Shown here one piece after another: positions 22,736 through 33,253 of a stretch of DNA of 64,000 nucleotides; position 1 is the stretch's first letter, and every line of letters begins with the position of its first letter. The stretch covers positions 372,001 to 436,000 of the forward strand of contig LATX02000112.1 of the NCBI GenBank assembly GCA_001466705.2, written 5' to 3'. The position numbers and the translations under genes are program-made. This DNA is from Moniliophthora roreri. Lineage: Eukaryota > Basidiomycota > Agaricomycetes > Agaricales > Marasmiaceae. Under the pieces are notes generated by a model, which did not search any database, was not told where the DNA came from, and saw nothing but the letters and a program-made list of their open reading frames with translations.

Positions 22736-23715
22736 GCTGTTGCTACTTCGAAAGTGGGCCTATTTGGCATCGAATCTAGGGATTTGGGATATTGAGTGTC
22801 CTGCTCCGCTTGGCCGTCTTTCTTGTAGTATCAGACTCCCATTCAATATGGGGTTATGATAAGTCGGGGCGACCTACCCAGTACCCACCCGTAAAGTGTC
22901 GCACGGGGATGTTGCGAGCGGAAGATACTCGCACTCAGCAGCCGAATGACATCTAAGAGTCATTAAACAGGTGCCTGAGGCCTAAGTTACCTATCCCATC
23001 CTCTCATCCGACACTTATCTGTGAACATTCCGCACTTCAAATTCAACCAAAATTGTACGTACATATGGCAGATCCAGGACCAGGCTATCTTCAAAAAACG
23101 GTGCGTCAGCAACTATGCCATGTTATGACAGACATCTGAAGGATTGGTGGATATCGAGATTGGATTTAATATCTCCGCTTGAACACACAATATATAGGAT
23201 ATTGAAACACACCTTAAACCCATGAATCGGAGTATCCTTTCACCATGTTAGCGGCTTCAGCTTTTGCAATGTTTGTTATGAGGAGGACCCAGAAAATTTA
23301 CACTGTGAATGCATACTTCAAAACTCGTCTGCTATCTGATATAGCACACTTAGCGAAGTAGTGTTTCCCAACGGACCGAGCAAGGAAGTGACAGGGGGCT
23401 AGAAAAGAAAGAAAACCTCCCGTCTGGCGACAAGAGTAGCCGTACAACGTTCCTCTACAGTTTCCTGCGCCAGCCGACCGGGTTTGGTTCACCCGGGTTC
23501 CAGTCGTAGCGAACCCTGCTCGAATGGGACAGATGACTTGTGCCCAGCGATTACGTCCAAGACCATCATCGCGGTGGCAATGTGCGGCAGCAGGGAAGGA
23601 GTAATGTGCTCAAAGAGGGCAGTCTTTGACAGTAATCTGTGGCTTCTGGAAGAAATGGCGATTCCATTATGCTAGTTCATTTAAAGTTACCTGTGGACAC
23701 AAAAACAATCTAGAC
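22736..23715. other. Intergenic, no gene seen
   Basis: No open frame with family resemblance was found between the P450 pseudogene and the 3' end of the first MOB2 gene. Because it borders a degraded gene it may hold further decayed sequence. Confidence 0.5.
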
Positions 23716-24699
23716 CTAAGCCTCAAGCTTCCCAGATTCCTTCCAGCGCTCCCACAAAAGACCAACTCCAACAGGTGCATTAGCCTCACCCTTGATATCC
23801 TTCGGATCCAGTAATCCATACTCCTTCCCAAATGCGAGGAAATGCGCAAAGAGTGAGTTGAAATGGGGTTCCGAACGCAAGTTGAGGATTTCTTGGAAAT
23901 GGGCATGATATATGTGAGCAAAGATCCGCAAAAACTGGCGATATATGTGGCGTATCGTCGTTGGGAAGGCTTGATGAAACTCTTGCCCTGCAGAGACGGA
24001 TTTGATGAGTTGGACGAGTTATGATTTTTTATAGGGAAAAGGGCATACCCGATTTGGTGGGGAACATGGTTTCATCCTCAAGGAGAGTCTGAACCGAGGA
24101 CATGACAGAATCGATATAAGTCGGTGCTGAGAGGGGGACTTGCTTCCGATCTTGAGTGATCCAAAGGTAGTTTAAGCTGATATAAAGTTAATCAGATATG
24201 CGAATACAGTGTATAGGGACATGGTGCGCACTTTGGCCCTGCAGACATAGTAGGACATGATTGCTGCGTACAACACTCTGTGATGACGCCGTAGAACTCG
24301 TTCAAATGCGTATAGAAGTCGTAGACTAGGTTATGAATATTAGCATGAAATCTTCGCCGATGTGAAGGGGTGCTCACTGTTAACAGCGACCCATTCCATT
24401 TTATCCACGTATTTCGGGAGCATTACGATCGTTTTAAAGTTACCGTTGACGAGAGCAGCATCTGCGAACGGACTGCATAGGTAAAGGGGCTTGGAGTTGG
24501 CTGCGTCGCCAGAGGATATATCTGTATTTGAATTCTTTCCCGAAGGTGATCCTGTCGGTGTTGGAGAACGCCTAGCTCGAGAATTCTTGTTTTTACTGTT
24601 GGTGATGAGATGTCCATCAGAGAAGAGTTACACGTCGCCCATGACATTTGGCAGTATTTTATCAAGAGATGGCAAAGAAACTCACCCAAAGAACGACAT
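23716..24699 (-). CDS. MOB2-type kinase activator, copy A
   Basis: Five exons (24699-24686, 24595-24378, 24325-24232, 24176-24049, 23987-23716) add to 726 nt, 241 residues. After a short Ser-rich N-terminus come KPLYLCSPFADAALVNGNFK, TIVMLPKYVDKMEWVAVN and FYTHLNEFYGVITECC. The C-x5-C zinc half-site CTQQSC follows, then MSAGPK, DETMFPTKSG and the His half-site AHIYHAHF. The KPLYLCSPF and MSA text is of the MOB2 type rather than MOB1. MOB2 proteins bind and activate NDR kinases (Cbk1/Orb6) in polarity and cell separation. The C-terminus ends LLWERWKESGKLEA, unlike MOB1. The first exon has only 14 nt; its ATG is supported by the same layout in copy B. Confidence 0.9.
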
Positions 24700-24959
24700 T
24701 GCTGGCAGGTCAGAGTATCCGAGAAAGACAGGTGGTCGCTTTCTAGTAACATGCACGGTTGACCGTGCAACCGCTAAGTTAGCCGCAAAAACATGATCGA
24801 AACTAAAACGTGGTCTGTTTGGTCTAGCCGTCTATGTATTCAATGAGCACACGCAATATTATACGTCTGGTGATACAAAACATGCAGATTAAGGCTATCA
24901 ACCGTTCCTCCAGGATACCAGATCTCGGTGAGCAGTGGTATAGTAATACTCTCACAAAA

Positions 24960-25933
24960 TCATCCTTCCAAAATACCCATGTCCCGCCAGCGCTCCCACA
25001 GTGCCCCAATACCGACCGGAGCGGATGAAGATCCTCTTACGTCCTTCATTTCCAGTAGCTCATACTCCCGACCAAACGCCAGGAAGTGTGCGAAAAGACT
25101 ATTGAAATGGGGTTCCGAACGAAGGTGAAGTATTTGGTGATAGTGTGCATGGTATATGTGAGCGAAAACTCGGAGAAGTTGTCGGTAAACATGTTTGACG
25201 GTGGACGGGAACGATTGAGGAAATTCTTGTCCTAGAGCCAAGTGACTTTAGCATCTTCGACCATGCCAAAAACGAGACATACCAGATTTTGTGGGGAAAA
25301 CATTTTCATCGTCCAACAGATTTTGAACCCATGTCATCACATAGTCTATGTACGTCGGAGCGGGAAGATTGACACTTTTTCTATCCTGGTTGATCCAAGT
25401 ATAGTTTAGGCTACAAAAGGAAACAGTCAGAAAACCGATGAGCGAACAACAACTGTATTAACGAACGTCGCGCCTGCAGACATGGTAGGGCATGACTGTT
25501 GGGTGCAACACTCGGAAATGACTCCGTAAAATTCATTCAAGTTTGTGTAAAAGTCGAAGACTGCAATGAAAAGCCGGGATTAAACGTTCCGTCCAAGCAA
25601 AGAACCAAGCGTTTACGCACTGTTTACTGCGACCCATTCCATGATGTCCACATACTTTGGTAGCATCACAATCGTCCGAAAGTTCCCCTTGACCAGAGCT
25701 GCCTCGACAAAAGGACTACATAGATAGAGTGGTTTGGATGACGCGACAACAGGTGAACTTGGTGTCGAAGGATTGGAATCCGTAGGTGAAAAGGTTGCGG
25801 ATGTAGGAGTTGGTGATCTTTTAGGTGCTCTTGGGGCACGACCCATTGAACGACTATAAGACTAGCGTTAGCCTTCGTCACTAGATACATTCAACACTGA
25901 ACGAACCCACCCGATGGAATTAAAGACATTCAT
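24960..25933 (-). CDS. MOB2-type kinase activator, copy B (tandem paralogue)
   Basis: Five exons (25933-25911, 25853-25621, 25560-25467, 25410-25283, 25231-24960) total 750 nt, 249 residues. The layout matches copy A, and the last three exons have identical lengths (94, 128, 272 nt) with identical phases. Text: KPLYLCSPFVEAALVKGNFR, MLPKYVDIMEWVAVN, CCTQQSCPTMSAG, DENVFPTKSGQEF and VFAHIYHAHYHQILHLRSEP. The zinc ligands are complete. It lies 260 bp upstream of copy A in the same direction. The N-terminal linker after MNVFNSIG is Pro/Ser/Thr-rich and longer than in copy A. Both copies appear intact, so both may be functional partners of an NDR kinase. Confidence 0.9.
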
Positions 25934-26091
25934 TTTACATGCGATAATGAAATGGGGTTATTTCAAATGATTCTTGACAGGATATGGCGCTAAACAGATC
26001 TCCTGCAGGAGGCTAGGTGGCAAGTTCTTAGGTCAAGGTCGTCGTTATGAGCTGGTCGTTGACAGGAGGTGGAACAATTCTCCGTGAGAAA

Positions 26092-26853
26092 CTAGAGTCG
26101 ATCGTTTTGCAGCCGAACCTTGATCTCCTCGGCGCTCAGAGGACTTGGAGCAGCAGAAATTATGATTTACAGGTGTAACAAGGCAAAGGGTAGAAATACA
26201 AGTAAGTTTCAATAGTCCTTCTACAAATCATGGCTCATCAGAGCATCCAACTGGAAATTACAGCTTGGTCGAGTCAGGACGTCGGGTGCCTTGCGAGCCT
26301 CAGGTCGAACCTGATGATGATGTGAATCATGTTTGAGAGCCGGCAAACATCCCCCGAATTCAACCAATGGTTCGTCACATAGGAGCAGTGGATAGTCGTT
26401 CTCACTGCCATCTAGTCAATGGGAAAGAGAATAATGATGCTGAGAGGCTATTCTCATTTGCGCCATTCGCTCGCGAAGAGTGCCGAGAGCGGGGGTTGTA
26501 CTAAGACGTACAGTCAGTCAGGGTCAAGAATTCGTACTTGAGACGCTAGTGCCTACCTGGGTGCTTTCCAGCGATACCAAACAAAAGCAGCGAGGCCACC
26601 TTCAATGGTTGCCCACAGTGCAAGAGTCTGCCGGTAGATAATTAGAGGCGGATCGATGATAATGTGAGACCACAACTCACCTGCCGACGTGCAAGCCAGG
26701 TGTAGTACATGAGAATTGTGTTATCGAGGTGGGACTCTGGGAGTCTTGCTTCAGACGAGATGCTCGGGTTAGTTCAATTGAACCGATAAATATCTGGACC
26801 AACATCTTTTATACTACACTAGAAACTTGACCAGCGGGAGGAAACGGGGCCAT
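26092..26853 (-). CDS. Small predicted membrane protein, function unknown
   Basis: A multi-exon minus-strand gene is inferred from frame and splice signals. It starts MAPFPPAG at 26853. A later exon reads SHLDNTILMYYTWLARRQ and the next TLALWATIEGGLAAFVWYRW, a likely single membrane helix. From KAPS two 3' options exist. One continues TTPALGTLRERMAQMR to a stop at 26416. The other splices to ENDYPLLLCDEPLVEFGG, continues through PEARKAPDVLTRPS and SHDF, and splices again to PLSAEEIKVRLQNDRL, with stop at 26092. The second open frame is convincing in composition. The first intron position is uncertain. No family recognised. Confidence 0.4.
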
Positions 26854-27161
26854 TGCCTGGCTAGCACCAATGTCTGGACAAACCTCTGTCTGCGCTGAAA
26901 TTCCAGGCCGGTCTTTGTGGAGATACAGAAGTTGCACCAACAATTCTAGACCGGCAGCCACCAAGAGGGTCTAGACTCCGTCTTCGACTTGCCTGCAGCT
27001 GATATGTTGAGGTACCTCAGACGTGAATTAGAAACTATCCAGCATTTTGTCTTGTAGGCTATGGTTACATGGCTAGGTAGAGGGTAGCATCCCGTTTGTA
27101 TCCCCGTGGAAAAAGGAAAAGAAAAGAGTGTATATCGAACTCGTTATGGCAATTCACTGTC
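26854..27161. other. Intergenic, no gene seen
   Basis: This lies between the start of the small membrane protein and the stop of the cupredoxin gene, both on the minus strand. It contains the 3' UTR of the latter and presumably the promoter of the former. No other signal seen. Confidence 0.5.
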
Positions 27162-28041
27162 TTAAAGCAGTAAACCAGCAACAAGACTGACGATGGACAC
27201 AAGGCCTGCCGCGTTCATCGTCATCGAGAGAGCACCATTACCGGATCTAGTGGAAGTAGCACCGCCAGGAGATGCACTTGCACCAGTACCGGGAGCACTG
27301 CTAGTTGCTGCTGCGCTTCCACCGGAAGCTGAACCACTTGCGCCACCTGCAGCGCCGCCCATTGCGTTAGCCTTGAAAGCGGCGTGTGTCTTGTCGGCAG
27401 TGGGATTTACAGAAAACACCATGCCCCGTGAACAATGTCTGGAAGAAAATGAGACAGGGTAAAGCCAGGGAGAACGATTGTACTCACGGCTGTTGTGCGC
27501 AGTAGAACCATAGGGGTGCAGAGGCATCATTCAAAGTGAAGCTCCACACCGGGAACTCCGTAGCATTTTGGGGAACGGGGAGGAAACCAGAGTCGACCCC
27601 CTGAGTCGGTGTGGACCTGCAATGACATGGTGAATATTGCGTACGTCACGATAAGACCAGGAACCACCTACATCCGTTCGCATGGCTTGGCGAAAGTAGA
27701 TTGGGTTACGGTCTATAGAGGAGCGTGAGTGATTAATACTACTCTCAATACGTTAGCAAGAGACTTCGTACATGGTTCTTGGCAACACTATCACACAGAA
27801 AAAAGGTTAGCTGAATGGCAACATTATGGGCGTCAGAGATACTCACAATTGGAATTGAATGGTGTCTCCGACTTTGGCATTAACCCTGCGTAGGAAAGTC
27901 AGCTCAAGTAATGTATAGGACGAAAAAAAAGACGCACGATTCAGGACTGTACGTGAGGGATTGATTACCACCAACAACGACAGTGAACGTCTCAGCGGCG
28001 GCGACAGAAACGAGAGCAGCGACAATAGGGAAGAAACGCAT
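27162..28041 (-). CDS. Secreted GPI-anchored cupredoxin (extracellular Ser-rich protein)
   Basis: Six exons (28041-27938, 27885-27847, 27787-27772, 27712-27672, 27616-27488, 27438-27162) total 606 nt, 201 residues. It begins with a signal peptide (MRFFPIVAALVSVAAAE). The cupredoxin core follows: VNAKVGDTIQFQF, NHTVTQSTFAKPC, TEFPVWSFTLNDA and WFYCAQQPHCSRGMVFSVNP. The expected type-1 copper ligands are visible: His in NHTV, then Cys, His and Met in the C-x4-HC-x2-GM block. The tail is an Ala/Gly/Ser linker and a C-terminal hydrophobic stretch (AAGLVSIVSLVAGLLL) typical of a GPI signal. One exon has only 16 nt. Proteins of this family are abundant on basidiomycete cell surfaces. It is head-to-head with the PPCDC gene. 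Confidence 0.9.
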
Positions 28042-28226
28042 TTTTATCGGGAAAAGCGGTAAGAAATCCGAAACTTGTAATTAGTACAGAAAGTCGGAGA
28101 GCCTAAAAAGTAAGGGAAAGAAGAAATTAGCATGTATCATAGTGAAAAGAGACAGGGACTCACTCAGCTCTGGAAGAAAGTGGGGGAACAAAAAGGGTTG
28201 AGTTAGCGTTCGAAATGACTGCTCCT

Positions 28227-28236
28227 TATATATAGC
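28227..28236. promoter_or_regulatory. TATA-like element TTATATATAG
   Basis: A symmetric TATATATA core lies in the 264-bp gap between the divergent cupredoxin and PPCDC genes. It is about 70 bp from the PPCDC start and 185 bp from the cupredoxin start. Cell-surface protein genes often use TATA promoters, so the cupredoxin gene is the more likely target, but the symmetry leaves this open. Confidence 0.35.
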
Positions 28237-28305
28237 CCGAGCAACCAGGGGCTAAGGTAGCCGAAAGCGATCACACCATGCATATTACCATATCGGAAAT
28301 CCTTC

Positions 28306-29161
28306 ATGAAAGACCCTTTCGTCGCCTCAGGAGAGCGAATTGCGGGCCACACCCATGTTCTCCTAATCGCCACAGGCAGTGTAGCCTCTGTCAAAGCGCC
28401 TCTGATCGTACAGGAACTACTGAAAGTCAGTCATCTGGTGATCTCTCCGCTGATTGCACGGTTGACGGACCAATTCAGTATGACAAAGTCAGGGTTGAAG
28501 TAGTCGCTACTCAGCCTTCCCTGACATTCTTCGACACATCTGACATTGTGAAAGCCGGCGCAAGAGTTTGGACAGATCGCGAGGAATGGGCTGTTCGGAT
28601 TCTCTCGTTTTGGTTGTGCTTTAGGTGGTCTGACGTTCGTCATGCAGGGAGAGTTCAAGATCGGCGACCCTATTCTGCATATCGAGCTTAGGAGATGGGC
28701 CGATGTTGTTCTAATCGCCCCGTGCTCTGCAAATACCCTAGCCAAGATTGCTGGAGGAATGTGTGATAACCTCGCGGTTCGTGCTGTCGTCAAGCACAAG
28801 AGGTTCAGATTGCTGACCTACGTCACTTTCAACGCCGACAGACATCATTGCTTCGGGCGCTGGCGCCCAGCACGCCGACCTATGTCTTCCCTGCCATGAA
28901 TACTCTCATGTACGAGCACCCCCTCACAACAGAACACATTAGGGTCGTCCGGGATGTCATCGGATATAACGTTGTGGGACCTATCGCAAAGGGGCTCGCT
29001 TGTGGGGACGTCGGTATGTAAGATTTACCCTAGCAACTCATCGCACCCTTCTCTAAACTCTATTTTTATCATTCCCAGGTATTGGAGCAATGACCGAATG
29101 GCGTGAGATCGTGAAGATTGTAGTCGAGGCGTTCCATCTGAATCAGAAGAGTCAAGGTTAA
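28306..29161 (+). CDS. Phosphopantothenoylcysteine decarboxylase (Hal3/CoaC family)
   Basis: Five exons (28306-28425, 28479-28592, 28648-28776, 28842-29013, 29079-29161) total 618 nt, 205 residues, the size of a stand-alone PPCDC. It is a flavoprotein that decarboxylates 4'-phosphopantothenoyl-L-cysteine in coenzyme A synthesis. Visible motifs: THVLLIATGSVASVKAP (FMN loop), GDPILHIELRRWAD with the catalytic His, LIAPCSANTLAKIAGG, FPAMNTLMYEHPLT with the PAMN substrate Asn, and GLACGDVGIGAMTEW with the clamp Cys. All key residues are present. It has no long acidic tail, unlike yeast Hal3/Vhs3. Introns 2 and 3 both use GTTCG donors. It is convergent with the DUF3605 gene. Confidence 0.93.
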
Positions 29162-29326
29162 TTATGCTTTCATCAGTGTCAGACGACTGCTTCAAGTCCA
29201 CGGTGAACCCTGCATTTTCCGTTGATTCTTCAGAATTCCGGAACCGGAAACGTGAATTCACGGTTACTCTTCGTTTGAATCATCTATGTATGAACATATC
29301 TACAGGTCAAATTCTATCATCGTCAT

Positions 29327-30373
29327 CTAAGCACGTGTTGTCTTCTGTCTGGCAAAGACGTGGATGTGCGCAAGGTCTGGAATGCTTTGAAGCCGCTGTG
29401 CATAAGAGCCTTAGCATTGCATTTTAACGCACTGATTGAGAGTACGTACTGGGGGGTTAACAAACCAAGCCGTCTCCCACTCGTCCTCATTCCAACGCCT
29501 TTTGACAAACTCATTCACCTCAACGCCAACCTTCTCAACCAAGACCTCTTCTTCAGGTGTCCCTTTGGGAGAGACTATCATCTTGTCTTCAGTGACACCC
29601 CACTCCGAGAGAGCCGGGAGACACGAAGACAGCGTCGACGGAGATGGAGGAGGCGATGTGAGCCCAGTGAAGCCCCAGATCCCATCCTGTGCGATGCGCG
29701 CTGCAATAGACGGATCTACAATTCCCGGGTGATAAATCGGCACCTTTGTCCATATCAGGGTGTGCTCAATGTCAACAGGCACTGTGAAACGCATTAGCTC
29801 TTGTCAGTGGACTAGCCTCGAAAATAGCTCACCGGAGTAGGGCCAATCGTTCTGAATGATGCTGATGTACTTTGACGGGATATCCCGCGTAAAGTACTGC
29901 GGAGCAGGGACTTCACTATCCTCAGAGACACCCTGCCTTTCGGAATAGGCACGTAGATCAGCCTCTCTATGTGCGGAGAGTAAAACGGAGATGGTATCTG
30001 GTTTGCCCCACTGCAAACGATGCTTCAAAAGATAGCTCACTGTTTATAGCTATTCCTGTTCACACCGTCGACCCCACGAGCATTACTGATGGCACTCACC
30101 CATCGTACCATACTCTTGCTTGATGCCAACACTCCATTCATTGTATCGCTGTTGAAGGGCGCGATCTCGTTTGAGTAGACCCAAATCACTGTAGAATTCA
30201 AATTGCGTTAGTACCAAGAATAAGTGTTATCGAACTGATCAGACTCGCCCAGAATTCACAAAGGTTTTTAACTGGTCCCAGGTGAATTTGGGGGGATAGT
30301 AAACCAAGAGTTCTTCCCTAGTTGGTGGACCGGTACCCAATGATACGCTTTCTGACGTTAGATCAATGGGCAT
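29327..30373 (-). CDS. DUF3605-family protein
   Basis: Five exons (30373-30249, 30188-30100, 30039-29833, 29781-29450, 29395-29327) total 822 nt, 273 residues. The family text is clear: TREELLVYYPPKFTWDQLK, GLLKRDRALQQRYNEW, SIIQNDWPYSVPVDIEHTLI, WTKVPIYHPGIVDPSI, ARIAQDGIWGFTG, FVKRRWNEDEWETAWFVNPP and the ending LAHIHVFARQK. This is a conserved fungal cytosolic protein of unknown biochemical role. The first intron starts GCGAGT at 30248, so it is a GC-AG intron. No GT donor in the right phase exists nearby. The gene is head-to-head with the SAC3-like gene across 115 bp. Confidence 0.88.
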
Positions 30374-30488
30374 AGTGGCCCTTGAACTTCAGGAAAGATA
30401 GAGGCTGGATGCTGGCAGTGTTGGGAGAAGATGCCAAGGGTCGAGCCGCAGCGGTCCGCATTCGCTCCGCACTTCACCAGTGACTACC

Positions 30489-31733
30489 ATGCCGCCGCCG
30501 CGAGGCAATGCACGAACGAGAGGAAATAATGTTAGGGGTCCCCGAGGAACTGGATCCAATACTGGAAGAAGGAATCTGGAGCTCATCGCGTCAGTGAGTA
30601 GGAGCAGCGGTCTAGAGAAAGATGGCGATGCGTGAGCCTTCTCATTTACACTCGAGTCGAGTTCAATATTTTCTGATACATGCTAGTTATCCAGACTGAA
30701 AGATTTCCGAACCCAAGAAGAATATCGCGAGTTCATACAGGAGAAAGTGAGCCGACCTCCTGATATTTCACTCTGCACATCTCATGTCTGCTCCAGCTTG
30801 ATCACTTTTGGATGCAGTACCCATATGGACAGTATCTATCTGCATCTGCATCTCAAAGGCGCACAGAATTACAGGAGAACACACTCATTCTATTTAGTAA
30901 TGTTTCTTTTCTTCTAGAAGCCCGATACCCACACTGACACCCCACAGGGAAACTCAGGGAAGGCGTCGTCTCGTCCAAGCGGCATGACGAGTTTGCACTG
31001 GAAGGTAGATATGACTAATCCCGAGCCAGTTCGTATCATACTGATCCATCCGAGTACAGTATACGAGACCTCATTATATCTTTCTGTGATGTACCAAAAC
31101 TTCAAGCAGAGCAGTTCAATCATACCTTACCTTCTCCCCGATATCTATGACCAAAGTCCCCAGCCCCATCCAAATCTGATACCCACCATCCTTGTCTGCC
31201 TTATGCACGAATTGGTTGTTGCATACCCCTCGCAAAACACGCACCATCACCTTCTACGCATCGTCTCGAGAAACAGATCATATCTGGACAGATCCTCTGA
31301 GGCATACAGATGGGTAAGCTCTGTATCATCGAGCTTACGATCGCGCAACTACACCCGGTTCGAAATCCTCACTCGAATTGAAGCCTACAGTTCGTTTTTC
31401 AAAGAGGAGCACGACATCAGTAGGCTATCTATACAGCCTCAAGCCGCGCGAGATCTCTCCCGAAAGGCTATAATTTCCCTCATTCACCAGATTAGATCCA
31501 AATTTCGAGACACCATCTGGACGGTCTTACGATCTGCATACCGAGAATTAGCTTGTCACGAAGGCTCAGTGACACGGGAGTGGTTAATTCGTTCACTCGT
31601 CTTGGAGAGCCCAACTTCGGAGTCAGACGATGGAGTTCTGGTTGACCGATGGCTCGAGGAGAAAGATGCTTCCGGGCACGTCAGAAAGAAGGAAGGCATC
31701 GCTGATCGTTGGATTGTGACTAAAGTTCGTTGA
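30489..31733 (+). CDS. Possible SAC3/THP3 (GANP-like) family protein
   Basis: Five exons (30489-30593, 30687-30746, 30797-30896, 30948-31004, 31060-31733) total 996 nt, 331 residues. The N-terminus is Arg/Gly-rich (MPPPRGNARTRGNN). A helical core follows: RLKDFRTQEEYREFIQEK, YETSLYLSVMYQNFKQ, VSSSLRSRNYTRFEILTRIE and LIHQIRSKFRDTIWTVLRSA. The order helix - LRSxNYxRF - helix - winged segment resembles the SAC3/GANP/THP3 domain, in which a similar LxxGNWxRF box precedes the MRxxAL helices. This assignment rests on pattern only and is tentative; a PCI-domain protein of another kind is the main alternative. Acceptor at 30686 was chosen over 30694 to keep frame. Confidence 0.6.
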
Positions 31734-31854
31734 ATGTGTTGTGGAAGGTATATTACTGTGTACGTATCTAGTGAATATGGATCGTTGTACTGCGCAAGAT
31801 TACGATACCCATATCCCATGAAATGCCACCATCTAAATCATTAGGATACAATCA

Positions 31855-33113
31855 TTACTTGATCGTCACTTTGCCCATAAGCTCTGCGAGATCATCAGCC
31901 TCGTCCTTAACAGTACCAAGCTGTTTCTTCAATGCCGCCTCCTCGAGGTCCGCCTCTACCTTGGCCTCTGCATCAGCTTCGGCTTCTGCATCCTCTTCCT
32001 TCTCTTCCTCTTCCTCATCTTCATCGTTAACGAACAACTTGCCACCTCGTCTCTTCATATGTATTCCGATCTCCTGTAGGTTAGTATCATCCTCTTCCGC
32101 ATCATTCCACTGCAATTCCAACGACATCAAGCTCTTCAGGGGCCCTTGGATGCTCTCATTAATCCTGGTAAAGGTCTCTGCTTCCAGATTATTGTTCTGA
32201 AGCTGAAGGGTGTGCAACTTCGGGTTTGATCCTGCCGCCAATGTTTCAACCAAACTCGGCACCTCTCCCTCACCCGATAAAACACAGTCGGATAAGTTGA
32301 GTGTCCGAAGTTCAGGCCAGGATATCAACGCATCTGACCAAGCCTGGACACCGGTCAACGTACCCTCAAAGGTAAACGTGTTATCCTGTAGGTCGATGTA
32401 CTGTAAATCGGCGTTCTTCGCCAAACCCTTCGCAAGAGCCGTTATCCCATCCATCCTGATACCGTTCTGAGGCATTCGGATCTCCACTAGACCACCGTGT
32501 GCGGCGAATGCTTCGGCCCATGCTGGTGCAGAACCATCTTCAAGACGGTTACGACCACAAATGAAGGTTCTGAGGTTGGATTTCTTGCCTTCCGCTGCGC
32601 TGAGTTTGGCTGACTCAAGCAGAGCGTTAGCGAGGACGGTTCCGCCTGCAGGTCCAAGACCGTTGTTATTGAGCTTCAAAATCTGGAAGCTCCGGTTCTG
32701 GGTGAGGAAAGGAACCATTGGGTCCACCGATCGTCCACCAAACGCATTGTCACTGAGATTTATCTCGACAAGTGAGGTTTTATCTATGAGAGCGTTGCAG
32801 ATGGCAGTAAGAGCAGCAGGGATTTCCGTGATCAGCCTTCCAGTGAAGATATCTGCGAAATCTGCAACCTATTGCCACATATGCAAGTCAGAAACAGTGT
32901 AGAGCGCGTAGAACAGAACCGCACCTTGATATTTATGGCCTTCTTCAGAAACTCTGCTAGTTCGAGTGACGCATCGACTCCAATTGTGTTTCCACCAAGA
33001 TGGATCTCCTCGATTTTGGCGGCATCGATGCCATTCAGCTGCTTAGCCATATCATCTCGCGAGTCGAGTTTAAGGCCACGTCCTTGCAGAGAGAAAATTG
33101 CTGCAGACGTCAT
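31855..33113 (-). CDS. RNA1: Ran GTPase-activating protein 1 (Rna1/RanGAP)
   Basis: Two exons (33113-32925, 32868-31855) total 1203 nt, 400 residues, as in fission yeast Rna1 (386). Leucine-rich repeats run the length: IEEIHLGGNTIG, LVEINLSDNAFGG, LKLNNNGLGPAGG, TFICGRNRLEDGS, QYIDLQDNTFT and LRTLNLSDCVLSGEG. The FTGR motif in DIFTGRLITEIPAAL corresponds to the conserved Rna1 loop with the arginine important for catalysis. The C-terminus is the usual long acidic stretch (DEDEEEEEKEEDAEAEADAE). It stimulates GTP hydrolysis on cytosolic Ran and so maintains the nucleocytoplasmic Ran gradient. Divergent from the roadblock gene with a 140-bp gap. Confidence 0.96.
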
Positions 33114-33253
33114 TGGGATGGTTCACCGAGTGTAGAAGTGCAACAAGTGGAGAGAGAAAAGTATTAGGAAGAAATCGATGTCCTTGTGAAAATTGTGGTC
33201 GCGTCGCGGTACATAAGCAACTTGAACAGACATCTCCTTCCTGCCGAACCATC

